Shown: in pieces, positions 17,695-27,196 of the stretch
How the letters are laid out: each line of letters begins with the position of its first letter
How positions within the stretch are numbered: the first letter of the stretch is position 1
Assembly (NCBI RefSeq): GCF_027594785.1
Contig: NZ_CP075584.1
Span: 3,844,001 to 3,908,000 of the forward strand
DNA length: 64,000 nt
Direction: 5' to 3'
Source of the DNA: Cryobacterium breve
GTDB lineage: Bacteria; Actinomycetota; Actinomycetes; Actinomycetales; Microbacteriaceae
Notes under the pieces: model-generated
Database searches by the model: none
The model's input: the letters and a program-made list of their open reading frames with translations, nothing else
What the model was told of the DNA's origin: nothing
Translations under genes and position numbers: made by a program

Positions 17695-18470
17695 CCGGCA
17701 CGACGGGGCGCCCCGCGGTGCGGTTGCGCTCGATCGTGCTCGGCGAGGGCAGGCCGCAGATCTGCGTTCCGCTCGTCGGGGCGACGATCGCCGAACTCTC
17801 GGCGGCCGCGTCCGGGCTCGTCGCAGGCGACTTCGACCTCGTCGAACTCCGGATCGACTTCTTCTCCGGCTGGGACACGCCGGCGGCGGTCCGGGACGCG
17901 ATCGCCGTCGTGCGTGCCGCCCTCCCGGAGGAGGTCCCGGTGATCTTCACGTTCCGCACGAAGCGGGAAGGCGGGCAGCGCGACGTGTCCCCGGAGGCCT
18001 ACGCCGACCTGATCGGGCTGGCGATCACCGCCGGCGTCGATGCGATCGACGTCGAACTCTTCACCGAGCGGGCGGTCCTGCTCGGCATCGTGAGCGCGGC
18101 CCACGACGCGGGCGTCGTCGTCGTGATGTCCTCGCACGACTTCGAATCCACACCGCCGCGGGCCGAGATCCTGGCGCGCCTGGCGGAGCAGCAGGAACTC
18201 GGGGCGGATGTGCTCAAGCTCGCGGTGATGCCGTCGAACCCGCGCGATGTTCTCACCCTGATGGACGCGACCGCGGAGTTCGTCGCGGAGCAGGCCCGGT
18301 GCCCGGTGATCACGATGTCCATGGGCGGACTGGGAGTGGTGTCGAGGCTGGCCGGGGAGACCTTCGGTTCATGTGTCACGTTCGGTTCCGTCGGAGCCCC
18401 GAGTGCTCCGGGTCAGATCGAGGCTCGCGAGTTACGGGCCGTCCTGGACCTGGTGCACGCAGCCCGGTGA
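17691..18470 (+). CDS. aroD: 3-Dehydroquinate dehydratase, type I
   Basis: Dehydrates 3-dehydroquinate to 3-dehydroshikimate through a Schiff base. 259 residues. Substrate-binding DLVELRIDFF and PVIFTFRTKREGGQ come first; the catalytic pair is His in VVVMSSHDFESTP and Lys in GADVLKLAVMPSN; SMGGLGVVSRLAGETFGSCV and the GSVGAPSAPGQI closing loop follow. Many actinomycetes use the unrelated type II enzyme, so a type I enzyme coupled to aroE could serve a quinate/shikimate catabolic branch or be a replacement. The sequence alone does not decide. Confidence 0.92.
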   Translation: MTGTTGRPAVRLRSIVLGEGRPQICVPLVGATIAELSAAASGLVAGDFDLVELRIDFFSGWDTPAAVRDAIAVVRAALPEEVPVIFTFRTKREGGQRDVSPEAYADLIGLAITAGVDAIDVELFTERAVLLGIVSAAHDAGVVVVMSSHDFESTPPRAEILARLAEQQELGADVLKLAVMPSNPRDVLTLMDATAEFVAEQARCPVITMSMGGLGVVSRLAGETFGSCVTFGSVGAPSAPGQIEARELRAVLDLVHAAR

Positions 18471-18489
18471 CCGGGCCGGCTGATCCCCG

Positions 18490-18699
18490 CTAGATCGCCG
18501 TGTCGTCGAGCTCGAGAGTCGATTCGCGTTCGCGGAAGATGTTCAGCTGGCGACGCCGGTACTCGGCGAACACGCTGCCCACCTCCGACGGTGCCAGGGG
18601 CTGGGCGTTCCCGGTCTCGTCGGCATGCTTCAGATGCTCGGTGTATTCGACGTTCTCGTGTTCGGACTTCTGTGGCAGGTCGGAGGATTCGTGGTTCAT
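18490..18699 (-). CDS. Small hypothetical acidic protein
   Basis: 69 residues from the ATG at 18699 (a TTG at 18711 would add four). The product is hydrophilic and strongly charged, without hydrophobic segments: MNHESSDLPQKSEHENVEY at the start and RRRQLNIFRERES near the end. The C-terminal third looks like one amphipathic helix. I recognise no family. It converges on aroD with 19 bases between the stops. Confidence 0.5.
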   Translation of the reverse strand: MNHESSDLPQKSEHENVEYTEHLKHADETGNAQPLAPSEVGSVFAEYRRRQLNIFRERESTLELDDTAI

Positions 18700-18711
18700 G
18701 GGGATACCCAA

Positions 18712-19193
18712 TTCTTTCTCTGGGGTGAGTGTGGGGGAGCTGCGGCGGCGAGCAAACCAGGGACAACCGGCAGTGGTGCCAGGCGTTCCTCGTGAGCGCT
18801 CTCAGCGCGTGGTGGGGGCCGATGGGCGGCGCAGCGGATGATGTCGCGAACGGACGTGAGGCAAAGCCTGAAGTCGTTCCCGCATCAATGGTCCTTCCGT
18901 GATGAAGCGGTTTCTCGAGTGCGGCAGTACGGCGGGTAACCGAACGGCCGACGGGGATCCTGAAGCACTTCATCGGGCGGAGGAGCTTTGGAGGAACGTT
19001 ATGTGATTCCCTCCGCGATGTCAACGGCCGGATATCGGCGATCCATGAGATATTCCTGAGTACCGCGAAGTTTCAGGCGAGGTCTCCGTCGTGCGGGAAT
19101 AGGAAACCCCCGATCGCGGTTGGGTACGATATCCATGCAAATGCATTGAAAAACTGCCCGAGAAAATGCAGTGAACACTCAGAGAGGCTGACC
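18712..19193. other. Long intergenic stretch before the second monooxygenase pair
   Basis: No frame here has convincing coding character. The GC content falls near the right end. At 19135-19146 there is a dyad ATGCA-AA-TGCAT, about 50 bases before the next start codon, which could be an operator. GAGAGG at 19181-19186 serves as the ribosome binding site for the gene at 19194. Confidence 0.4.
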
Positions 19194-20309
19194 ATGCAGT
19201 TCGGAATCTTTTCGGTCGGAGACCTGACAACCGACCCGACCACCGGCCGTACCCCGACCGAGCAGGAGCGCATCAAGGCGATCCTGACGATCGCCCAGAA
19301 GGTCGAGGAAGTCGGCCTCGACGTCTTCGCGCTCGGTGAGCACCACAACCCGCCCTTCGTGCCCTCGAGCCCGACCACCATGCTCGGCTACATCGCGGCC
19401 AAGACCGAGCGCATCATCCTCTCCACGGCGACGACCCTGATCACGACGAGTGACCCGGTCAAGATCGCCGAAGACTTCGCCATGCTGCAGCACGTCGCCG
19501 ACGGCCGGGTCGACCTCACCCTCGGCCGCGGCAACACCGGCCCGGTCTACCCGTGGTTCGGCCAGGACATCCGCCAGGGCATTCCGCTCGCGCTCGAGAA
19601 CTACGCGCTCCTGCGCCGGCTCTGGACCGAGGAATTCGTGGACTGGGAGGGCCAGTTCCGCACCCCGCTGCAGGGCTTCCAGTCGACTCCCCGCCCCCTC
19701 GACGGCGTCGCGCCGTTCGTCTGGCACGGCAGTATCCGCACCCCTGAGATCGCCGAACAGGCCGCGTTCTACGGCGACGGATTCTTCGCCAACCACATCT
19801 TCTGGCCGGCCTCGCACACCGCGAAGATGGTCGGCTTCTACCGCCAGCGCTTCGAGCACTACGGCCACGGCACCGCAGAGCAGGCGATCGTCGGACTCGG
19901 CGGCCAGGTCTTCATGAGCAAGAACTCGCAGGACGCCGTGAAGCAGTTCCGCCCGTACTTCGACAACGCGCCCGTCTACGGCCATGGCCCGAGCCTCGAG
20001 GAGTTCACCTCGCAGACGCCGCTCACCGTCGGCAGCCCGCAGGAAGTCATCGACCGCACGCTCGGCTTCCGGGACTATGTGGGCGACTACCAGCGCCAGC
20101 TGTTCCTGATGGACCACGCCGGACTCCCGCTCAAGACCGTGCTCGAGCAGCTCGATCTGCTCGGTGAAGAGGTCGTGCCGGTGCTGCGCCGCGAGTTCGC
20201 GAAGAACCGCCCGGCCACGGTACCGGATGCCCCCACCCACGCGTCGCTGGTCGCCGCGGCTGCCGCGGCTGCCACGGCACCCGTCGGCTCTCCGATCGCG
20301 GTGGCCTGA
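19194..20309 (+). CDS. LLM-class flavin-dependent oxidoreductase, CE1758-like
   Basis: A 371-residue luciferase-like monooxygenase. MQFGIFSVGDLTTDPTTGR is the usual opening of the CE1758 group. It is followed by VEEVGLDVFALGEHHNPPFV (the EHH motif), RIILSTATTLITTSDPVKIA, AEDFAMLQHVADGRVDLTLG and RGNTGPVYPWFGQDI. The family is known to be paired with its own FMN reductase (CE1759 type), and such a gene starts two bases downstream. The ATG is preceded by AGAGAGG at good spacing. The natural substrate of this pair is not established. The C-terminal 20 residues are Ala-rich and probably disordered. Confidence 0.87.
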   Translation: MQFGIFSVGDLTTDPTTGRTPTEQERIKAILTIAQKVEEVGLDVFALGEHHNPPFVPSSPTTMLGYIAAKTERIILSTATTLITTSDPVKIAEDFAMLQHVADGRVDLTLGRGNTGPVYPWFGQDIRQGIPLALENYALLRRLWTEEFVDWEGQFRTPLQGFQSTPRPLDGVAPFVWHGSIRTPEIAEQAAFYGDGFFANHIFWPASHTAKMVGFYRQRFEHYGHGTAEQAIVGLGGQVFMSKNSQDAVKQFRPYFDNAPVYGHGPSLEEFTSQTPLTVGSPQEVIDRTLGFRDYVGDYQRQLFLMDHAGLPLKTVLEQLDLLGEEVVPVLRREFAKNRPATVPDAPTHASLVAAAAAAATAPVGSPIAVA

Positions 20310-20311
20310 CC

Positions 20312-20948
20312 ATGACCGAACGCACCCGTACCATCGCCGTCGTCACCGCGGGCCTCAGCCAGCCGTCCTCCACAAGGATGCTCGCCGACCGCCTCGCGGA
20401 GGCGACCTCCGCCCGACTGACCGAGAAGGGCATCCCCACCGAGGTCAGGATCTTCGAACTGCGCGATGTCGCCCTCGACGTGATGAACAACATGCTCACC
20501 GGATTCCCGAGCCCGAAGCTCGACGCGGTGATCGAAGCCGTGACCGGTGCGGACGGGCTCATCGCGGTCACGCCGATCTTCACGACCAGCGCGAGCGGAC
20601 TGTTCAAATCGTTCTTCGACGTCATCGACAACCGTTCGCTGACCGACATGCCCACGGTCATCGCAGCGACGGCGGGCACCGCGCGCCATTCCCTGGCCCT
20701 CGACTACGCCATCCGCCCGATGTTCACCTACCTGCACGCCGTCGTCGCCACCACCGCGGTGTTCGCGGCTGCGGAGGACTGGGGAAGCGGCGCGGACACG
20801 GTCAAGACGCTGCCCGACCGCATCGACAGGGCAGCCGGGGAGCTTGCGGCGCTCATCGCCGCCTCCGACCGCTCCAGGCTCCGTGCGCGACCCGTTCACG
20901 ATCGACGCATCCTTCAGCCCGACCGGTGGCTTCCAGCCCTCGATCTGA
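20312..20948 (+). CDS. LLM-partnered FMN reductase, CE1759-like (frameshift near 20882)
   Basis: A flavodoxin-fold NAD(P)H:FMN reductase of about 211 residues. IAVVTAGLSQPSSTRMLADR is the phosphate loop; ITVTPIFTTSASGLFKSFFD-like residues (here AVTPIFTTSASGLFKSFFDV) contact the flavin; AATAGTARHSLALDYAIRP follows. After RSRL the frame slips in CTCCGTG. With one C fewer the protein ends VRDPFTIDASFSPTGGFQPS, the expected family C-terminus, and stops at 20946-20948. It delivers FMNH2 to the monooxygenase encoded two bases upstream. Confidence 0.82.
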
Positions 20949-20964
20949 CCCGTTCCCTGCGAGA

Positions 20965-21717
20965 ATGGGGGAATGCCCGCACCCACCGCTCTCCCCGCTG
21001 ACCCCGAGCCTGCTCGCGCAACTCCTGCTCGCCCGTCGCGCGACCGCATTCTTCGCGCACGAGCTCAACGGGCTGTCGAACGTCGACCTCGACGGGGATT
21101 CGCTGCTGCCCGGCTGGAGCCGTCGTCACGTGGTCGCGCACGTCGCGTACAACGCGAGGGGCATGGTCCGGCTCGTGACCTGGGCGCGCACCGACGTCGA
21201 AACGCCGATGTACGCCTCGAACGAGGCCCGCGACAGCGACATCGCCGCCGGGGCGGAGCTCGACCGCGATGCCCTGCGAACCCTGTTCGACGTCGCGACC
21301 ATCCAGCTGGACGCCGCGTGGCGCCGGCTCACGCCCGAGACGTGGAGCCACCCGGTCCGGACTCCGAGCGGCCGCGAGATTCCCGTGTCCGAGACCGTGT
21401 GGATGCGCAACCAGGAACTCTGGGTGCACACGGTCGACCTCGCGACCGGCGCCGCCTTCGACGACGTGCCGGTCGAGGTGCTCGACCGGCTGCTCGCCGA
21501 GATCACCTCGGCGTGGGCTGCGCGGGGCGACGGGGGAGATCTTGTGCTCTCGGTCACCGGAGCCCAGCCCGAGCGCAGGTTCGGCGACCTCCGTTCCGAG
21601 CATCCCGTCGTCGTGTCCGGCAGCGTCGCTGGCCTCGTGAAGTGGGCGACCGGGCGGGGCGGTTCGGACGTGACCTCGAGCACCGGGACTCCGGCCGACC
21701 CGCCGCGGTGGCTCTGA
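20965..21717 (+). CDS. Maleylpyruvate isomerase family, mycothiol-dependent enzyme
   Basis: About 250 residues of the DinB-like four-helix MDMPI fold. LPGWSRRHVVAHVAYNARGM carries the first metal-binding His, ETVWMRNQELWVHTVDLATG carries the second His and an Asp, and a small C-terminal domain follows. The family uses mycothiol for isomerisation, thiol transfer or detoxification, and the substrate is unknown. The start is uncertain. An alternative is the ATG at 20973, preceded by GAGAAT plus six bases (a leaderless arrangement), which needs loss of one C in CTCCCC near 20994 to give MPAPTALPLTPSLLAQ. Confidence 0.75.
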   Translation: MGECPHPPLSPLTPSLLAQLLLARRATAFFAHELNGLSNVDLDGDSLLPGWSRRHVVAHVAYNARGMVRLVTWARTDVETPMYASNEARDSDIAAGAELDRDALRTLFDVATIQLDAAWRRLTPETWSHPVRTPSGREIPVSETVWMRNQELWVHTVDLATGAAFDDVPVEVLDRLLAEITSAWAARGDGGDLVLSVTGAQPERRFGDLRSEHPVVVSGSVAGLVKWATGRGGSDVTSSTGTPADPPRWL

Positions 21718-21775
21718 GCCGCCTGAACGCCTGCGTCGCGTGGGAGACTGGGAGCCGAAACAACGGGGGCAGAGT

Positions 21776-22078
21776 GTGGACGATCCGCGCGCGAACATGC
21801 AGGACAACCGACTGATCGCCCTCGGCGCACCGCGCGCGGACTGGACGAAGACACCCGGGCGTTCGCTGGGATTCTGGATCACCCTCGCCGGCTTCGTCCT
21901 CGCGCTCGTGGTCCCGTTCTGGGGAGTCATCGCCGTCTTCGTCGGGTTCGCGTACTCGCTGCGCGCCGCCAGGGTCATGCCCGCAGGCGTCCACGGCCGT
22001 GGCCTGGTCCTGTGCGCACTCGGCATCGCGGCAGTGACCGTCGTCGTCGTCGTGGCCCGCGGCATCCTCGGGATCTGA
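21776..22078 (+). CDS. Small membrane protein
   Basis: 100 residues with two hydrophobic segments, about residues 31-52 (FWITLAGFVLALVVPFWGVI) and 77-97 (LVLCALGIAAVTVVVVVARG), joined by a short basic loop SLRAARVMPAG. It resembles the small two-helix proteins of the DUF4190 kind common in actinomycetes. Function unknown. The GTG is chosen because GGGGGC lies five bases upstream; an earlier GTG at 21740 would add twelve residues. Confidence 0.6.
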   Translation: MDDPRANMQDNRLIALGAPRADWTKTPGRSLGFWITLAGFVLALVVPFWGVIAVFVGFAYSLRAARVMPAGVHGRGLVLCALGIAAVTVVVVVARGILGI

Positions 22079-22150
22079 CTGCGTTCGCCGACCGCGTAAC
22101 CGGACGTTTCCCAGCCTGGGGCGGGAATGAAACGAACGGCCCGACGTTGA

Positions 22151-22171
22151 GTTGAGTCAACAGCACTCAAG
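22151..22171 (+). promoter_or_regulatory. HAIR element (HspR operator)
   Basis: gTTGAGT-CAACAGC-ACTCAAG matches the HspR-associated inverted repeat CTTGAGT-N7-ACTCAAG in all but the first base, with the exact 7-base spacer. It ends 20 bases before the clp start. HspR represses dnaK, clpB and related genes in actinomycetes at normal temperature. Confidence 0.85.
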
Positions 22172-22191
22172 TTTCAACATCAGGAGGTCTC

Positions 22192-24786
22192 GTGCCTACA
22201 TTCTTCGGCCCCGCCGATTCCGGCAACGGTTCGTTCGACGAGTTCATCGCCCGCTACCTGCAGGGCCAGCAGGGCGCAGCACCGGCAGGACGACCGATTG
22301 ACATCACCCGGCTGCTCAGCCGCCGCACCCATGAGGTGCTCGCCGAGGCCGCCCAGTATGCCGTCGACCACGGGCACTCCCACGTCGACGTCCTGCACAT
22401 CCTCCGGGTCCTCGTCCTGCGCGAACCCGCCGCCCAAGCGATCCGGAATGCCGGCGCAGACCCCGCTGCCCTCGCCCTGGCCGCCGAGCAGCGCCTGCCG
22501 GAACGTTCCGACCCGACCGGGGACGCGACGCCAGGCCTCACCCCGTCTGCCCAGCGCGCCCTCCTCGACGCGCACCAGATCGCGCGCGCCTTCGGGTCGA
22601 CGTACATCGACCCCGAGCATCTCTTCTTCGCCTTCGTGGTGAATGAGGACTCCCCGGCCGGCCAGATTCTCGCCTCGGCTGGCATCACCCAGGAATCCCT
22701 GCAGGCGGGCGCGCGCGAGCCGCAGGCGGATGCAGCGGGCGGGGCCCCTGGACAGGCATCAGGCCAGGCCTCCGCGTCCGAGACGCCCACGCTCGACACC
22801 TACGGCACCGACCTCACGGCCCTGGCCCGCGACGGGAAGCTCGACCCCGTGATCGGCCGTGCAGACGAGATCGAGCAGACGATCGAGATCCTCTCCCGGC
22901 GCACCAAGAACAACCCGGTGCTGATCGGCGAGGCGGGCGTCGGCAAGACCGCCGTCGTCGAGGGACTGGCGCAGGCCATCGTCGCGGGAACCGTGCCGGA
23001 GCAACTGCGCGGCAAGCGCGTCGTGGCACTCGACCTCGCGGCGATGGTCGCAGGAACCCGGTACCGCGGCGACTTCGAAGAACGCCTCGGCAAGGCCATG
23101 GACGAGATCAGCGCCCACAGCGGCGAGCTCGTGATCTTCATCGATGAGCTCCACACCGTCGTCGGCGCCGGCGGATCCGGCGACGGCGGCATGGACGCCG
23201 GGAACATCCTCAAGCCCAGGCTCGCGCGCGGCGAACTGCACGTGATCGGTGCCACGACGCTCAAGGAATACCGCAAGGTCGAGAAGGACCCGGCCCTCGA
23301 ACGCCGTTTCCAGACCGTGCGGGTCGGTGAGCCGAGCATCGACGACGCGGTCAGCATCCTCGCGGGGCTGCGCGGCCGTTACGAAGAGCACCACGGCGTG
23401 CGCTACACCGACGAGGCGCTGCGTGCCGCCGTCGAGCTCTCCGCCCGGTACGTGCCAGACCACTTCCTGCCGGACAAGGCCATCGACCTGATCGACCAGG
23501 CCGGCGCCCGGCTGCGCCTGACCCTCGGCTCACTGCCCGACCATGACGCCCTCGAGGCCCTGCGTGCGCGCGTGGTGACACTCGAGGAGGCCAAGAGCGC
23601 GGCCGTCCTCACCGAGCAGTACGAAGAGGCCTCCCGGCTGCGCGACGAAATCGAGGCGGTGCAGTCGCAGCTGGCGCGCGAGGACGACCCCAAGCAGGCG
23701 CTGGCGGTGGAGGCCGTCGTCGGAGAGGCCGAGATCGCCGGCGTCATCGCCCGCGCGACCGGCATCCCCGTCGCGCGCCTCACCGCGGACGACCGGTCCC
23801 GCCTCGGCCTGCTCGAGGCCGAGCTGCACGGGCGCGTCGTCGGCCAGGACGACGCCGTCGAGCTCATCGCCAAGGCGGTACGCCGCAACCGCACCGGGAT
23901 GAACGATGCGGGCCGGCCGGTGGGGAGCTTCCTGTTCCTCGGGCCGACGGGCGTCGGCAAGACCGAACTCGCGAAGGCACTCGCCGAATCCCTGTTCGGC
24001 GACGAACACGCGATGGTGCGCTTCGACATGAGCGAGTTCGGCGAACGCCACACCGTGAGCCGGCTCGTCGGGTCCCCTCCCGGCTACGTCGGCTACGACG
24101 AGGCCGGGCAGCTGACCGAGCGCGTGCGCAGGAACCCGTACTCGGTGATCCTGCTCGACGAGATCGAGAAGGCCCACCCCGACGTGTTCAACCTGCTGTT
24201 GCAGGTGCTCGACGACGGACGTCTGACCGACGGCCAGGGTCGCACCGTCGACTTCCGGAACACGGTCATCATCATGACCTCCAACCTCGGTTCCGAGTTC
24301 CTCGCCAGCCGGAGCGGCGCCCTCGGCTTCACCGCCCAGATCGACGGCGGGGCCGACAACGGCTTCGGCTCGGAGAAGGCTCTCCGCGACCGGGTGATGG
24401 GCAAGCTCCGCGAGGCCATGCGCCCGGAATTCCTGAACCGGCTCGACGAGATCGTGCTGTTCCGCAAGCTCGAGGCTCCGCAACTGCACGACATCGTGCG
24501 GATGCTGCTCGGCGGGACGCGCACCCGGCTCGCCGCCCAGGGCTTCGGCTTCACGGTAACCGAGGAGGCGATCGACTGGATCGCCACGCGGGGATACGAA
24601 CCCGAGTACGGCGCCCGGCCGCTCCGCAGGGTGATCCAGCGTGAGCTCGACGACAGGATCGCAGACCTGCTCGTCGGCTCCGACCTGCTGGCGAGCACGG
24701 GTGTCGAGGTCTCGGTTTCGGAGGGCGCCCTCGTCGTCGCCGCCGCGGCATCCGCGCCGGGGCAGACCCTGCCCATCGCCGCCTAG
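22192..24786 (+). CDS. ATP-dependent Clp protease ATP-binding subunit (ClpC-type AAA+ chaperone)
   Basis: A Hsp100 unfoldase of 864 residues. Two N-terminal Clp-N repeats lie at about residues 43-165. AAA1 has Walker A GEAGVGKT, Walker B LVIFIDE and [12 protein letters not shown] after it. The short UVR-containing middle region ([20 protein letters not shown]) is of ClpC rather than ClpB length. AAA2 has [36 protein letters not shown] and the sensor-2 [10 protein letters not shown] loop GALGFTAQ near residue 710 could be the ClpP-binding LGF loop. The N-terminal 40 residues are unusual. AGGAGGT lies ahead of the GTG start. The HAIR box marks it as heat-shock regulated. Confidence 0.9.
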   Translation: MPTFFGPADSGNGSFDEFIARYLQGQQGAAPAGRPIDITRLLSRRTHEVLAEAAQYAVDHGHSHVDVLHILRVLVLREPAAQAIRNAGADPAALALAAEQRLPERSDPTGDATPGLTPSAQRALLDAHQIARAFGSTYIDPEHLFFAFVVNEDSPAGQILASAGITQESLQAGAREPQADAAGGAPGQASGQASASETPTLDTYGTDLTALARDGKLDPVIGRADEIEQTIEILSRRTKNNPVLIGEAGVGKTAVVEGLAQAIVAGTVPEQLRGKRVVALDLAAMVAGTRYRGDFEERLGKAMDEISAHSGELVIFIDELHTVVGAGGSGDGGMDAGNILKPRLARGELHVIGATTLKEYRKVEKDPALERRFQTVRVGEPSIDDAVSILAGLRGRYEEHHGVRYTDEALRAAVELSARYVPDHFLPDKAIDLIDQAGARLRLTLGSLPDHDALEALRARVVTLEEAKSAAVLTEQYEEASRLRDEIEAVQSQLAREDDPKQALAVEAVVGEAEIAGVIARATGIPVARLTADDRSRLGLLEAELHGRVVGQDDAVELIAKAVRRNRTGMNDAGRPVGSFLFLGPTGVGKTELAKALAESLFGDEHAMVRFDMSEFGERHTVSRLVGSPPGYVGYDEAGQLTERVRRNPYSVILLDEIEKAHPDVFNLLLQVLDDGRLTDGQGRTVDFRNTVIIMTSNLGSEFLASRSGALGFTAQIDGGADNGFGSEKALRDRVMGKLREAMRPEFLNRLDEIVLFRKLEAPQLHDIVRMLLGGTRTRLAAQGFGFTVTEEAIDWIATRGYEPEYGARPLRRVIQRELDDRIADLLVGSDLLASTGVEVSVSEGALVVAAAASAPGQTLPIAA

Positions 24787-24804
24787 GGAGTCGCAGCAAG
24801 GACT

Positions 24805-24835
24805 CGCCGCCAGGCTGTTTCAGCCCCTGGCGGCG
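24805..24835. terminator. Strong hairpin between convergent genes
   Basis: CGCCGCCAGG and CCTGGCGGCG pair perfectly over ten bases with an inner CTG/CAG, 18 bases past the clp stop. There is no T tract on the plus strand. It overlaps the 3' end of the convergent small gene and probably ends clp transcription. Confidence 0.5.
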
Positions 24836-25158
24836 GTCCCTGCGGCGTTCCCTGCGGCGATCTCTGCGGCGATCTCGGTGTCGGAGCGCGCATTGAACAC
24901 GCCCCACATGATGTGCGTCGGACCGCTGCCGTCGCTACCGGGGGCGGCAGCCCGCGCTGTCCACCGGTTGACGAGGGCGGCACGGCCGAGGTCCTCGAGG
25001 GAATCGGTGATCCTGATCTTCCTGAGCTTTCCTGCCACGACGCTCCCGTCCTCGGCGAGCCGCCAATGGCGATCGCTCGCGAGCACGCGTCCGATCTCTT
25101 CCTCGGTGAGCCAGCGCGAAAAACTGCGACCGGGCGGGTCGATGTCGGTGAGTTTCAT
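24820..25158 (-). CDS. Hypothetical protein
   Basis: 112 residues, MKLTDIDPPGRSFSRWLTEE at the start, then IGRVLASDRHWRLAEDGSVV and a basic strand KLRKIRITDSLEDLGRAAL. The last 20 residues are built of near repeats (AAEIAAG, NAAGTAARG) coded by a slightly repetitive stretch. I know no function. It is conserved-looking in composition and has a leaderless-type -10, TACAGT, ending seven bases before the ATG on the minus strand (25166-25171). Confidence 0.6.
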   Translation of the reverse strand: MKLTDIDPPGRSFSRWLTEEEIGRVLASDRHWRLAEDGSVVAGKLRKIRITDSLEDLGRAALVNRWTARAAAPGSDGSGPTHIMWGVFNARSDTEIAAEIAAGNAAGTAARG

Positions 25159-25267
25159 GCTCGAAACTGTACCCAGCTTTCCGGGCGCCTGATTGAGAAC
25201 CCGGACTGGTCAATCACAGCAATGACGGCTGTTGGACAGATCAGTGCTCGCGGAGGAGGCTGAAGTC

Positions 25268-26239
25268 ATGGAATACACACACCTCGGTCGTTCTGGTCTG
25301 TCCGTCTCCCGCCTGTGCCTCGGCACCATGAACTTCGGGCCGCTCACACCGGAACCGGAGGCGCACTCGATCATGGACTCGGCGCTCGCCTCGGGGATCA
25401 ACTACTTCGACACGGCGAACGTCTACGGTGGCGACCTCGGGCCAGGGGCCACCGAGTCCCTCGTCGGCCGGTGGTTCGCGGGCGGCGGCGAGCGCAGGGA
25501 GCGAACCGTGCTCGCCACCAAGCTCTACGGGACGACCTCGGACTGGCCGAACAACGGCCGGCTCTCGGCCCTCAACATCCGCCGTGCCCTCGATGCGAGC
25601 CTCCGCCGGTTGCAGACGGACTACATCGACGTCTACCAGTTCCACCACATCGACAGGGAAACTCCCTGGGACGAGATCTGGCAGGCCATGGAGACCGCCG
25701 TCGCTCAGGGCAAGATCCTCTACGCCGGCAGCAGCAACTTCGCCGGGTGGCACATCGCGACGGCCCAGGCGGAAGCGCGGCGCCGCAATTACACCGGTCT
25801 CGTGAGTGAACAGTCGATCTACAACCTCCTCACCAGGGACCTCGAGCTCGAAGTGCTCCCGGCGGCGCGCGCGAACGGGCTCGGCGTGATCGCCTGGTCC
25901 CCGTTGCAGGGCGGTCTTCTCGGGGGAGTGCTCGGCAAGGAGCGCGACGGGAAACGGCGCCTCGAGGGCCGATCCGCCGAGACCCTCGCCGCGCACCGAC
26001 CGGCCATCCAGGCCTTCGAGGACTTCGCCGCAGAGCTGGGACACGAGCCGGGAGACGTGGCGCTGGCCTGGCTCCTGCACCAGCCGGGAGTGACGGCGCC
26101 GATCATCGGGCCGCGGACCCAGGCCCAGCTCGACGACGGTCTCCGGGCTCTCGACGTCACCCTCGACGCTGCGGCGCTGGCCCGGCTCGATGAGATCTTC
26201 CCCGGGCACAAGCCCGCCCCGGAGGATTACGCCTGGTGA
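25268..26239 (+). CDS. Aldo/keto reductase
   Basis: A NADPH-dependent carbonyl reductase of the AKR TIM-barrel family, 323 residues. It has GINYFDTANVYGGDLGPGAT with catalytic Asp and Tyr, the catalytic Lys in TVLATKLYG, and the His in VYQFHHIDRETP, giving the full D-Y-K-H tetrad. The cofactor end is seen in LLHQPGVTAPIIGPRTQAQL. It is most like the YajO/YghZ-type branch; substrate unknown. A second, damaged AKR gene follows, so the two may be a small redox unit, with LysR convergent beyond. Confidence 0.88.
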   Translation: MEYTHLGRSGLSVSRLCLGTMNFGPLTPEPEAHSIMDSALASGINYFDTANVYGGDLGPGATESLVGRWFAGGGERRERTVLATKLYGTTSDWPNNGRLSALNIRRALDASLRRLQTDYIDVYQFHHIDRETPWDEIWQAMETAVAQGKILYAGSSNFAGWHIATAQAEARRRNYTGLVSEQSIYNLLTRDLELEVLPAARANGLGVIAWSPLQGGLLGGVLGKERDGKRRLEGRSAETLAAHRPAIQAFEDFAAELGHEPGDVALAWLLHQPGVTAPIIGPRTQAQLDDGLRALDVTLDAAALARLDEIFPGHKPAPEDYAW

Positions 26240-26325
26240 CCAGGCACGAACTGGATCCCGAACCGAATCCCGACACGAATACTCCAGCCACCGATAGCAC
26301 CGTCAACCGCTCGAAGAAGGAAACC

Positions 26326-27196
26326 ATGACGACCCGAACACTGCCGACCCGAATGATCGCCGACCGCGCCGTGAGCACGATTGGACTCGGCGGAATGCCG
26401 ATGTCGATCGAAGGACGACCGGATGCGGCCAGGTCCGTCGCGACCATCTACGCCGCCCTCGACGAGGGCGTGACCCTTTTTCGACACCGCTGACGCGTAC
26501 CACCTGCACGCCGACGAGGTCGGCCACAACGAAACCCTCATCGCCGGAGCGATCGCGTCCTGGGGCGGAGACACGAGCGACGTACTCGTCGCCACGAAGG
26601 GCGGGCACCTGCGCCCCGGAGACGGCACCTGGTATGTCGACGGCCGCCCGGAGTACCTCAAGAAGGCCGCGGAGGCGTCGCTCGCGCGACTCGGCGGCGC
26701 GGCGATCGGCCTCTACCAGTTCCACCGGCCGGACCCGGCGGTGCCGTACGCCGATTCCATCGGGGCGCTCGTCGAGCTGCTCGACGCCGGCACGATCCGC
26801 CTCGCCGGCATCTCGAACGCGAACGTCGATCAGATCCGGCTCGCGAGGGGGAGCTCCTCGGTGGACGCCTCGCGAGCGTGCAGAACCAGTTTTCTCCCGC
26901 GTTCCGCAGCAGCGAACCGGCTCGAGCTCTGCACCGAACTCGGAATCGCCTTCATCCCGTGGAGCCCGCTCGGCGGGATCTCCTCCGCGTCCCGCCTCGG
27001 CGAACGCTTTGCGCCGTTCCAGCAGGTAGCGGCCGACCGCGGCGTCAGCCCGCAGGTCGTCTGCCTGGCCTGGCACCTCGCGAAGTCCCCTGTGGTCATC
27101 CCGATCCCCGGAGCCTCCCGGCCGGAGAGCATCCGGGATTCGGTTCAGGCTGCCGGACTCCTGCTCACGCCTGAGGAACTGGCGCTGCTGGGCTGA
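26326..27196 (+). CDS. Second aldo/keto reductase, broken by three frameshifts
   Basis: About 289 residues if read across breaks at 26478 (T5, four expected), near 26852 (G5, six expected) and near 26920 (one base extra). Crossing them gives STIGLGGMPMSIEGRP, LFDTADAYHLHADEVGHNE (Asp and Tyr), VLVATKGGHLRPGDG (Lys), GLYQFHRPDP (His), ASVQNQFSPAFRSSEP and VVIPIPGASRPESI. The last two shifts compensate each other. The ATG at 26326 follows AAGAAGGA. Either sequencing errors or early decay of a duplicate reductase; the intact catalytic tetrad favours the first. Its end overlaps the LysR gene by 32 bases. Confidence 0.72.

Noticed and set aside
18461..18475. GCCCGG-TGA-CCGGGC as the aroD terminator
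   Set aside because: The stem is only six bases, includes the stop codon and has no T tract, so it is too weak to list.
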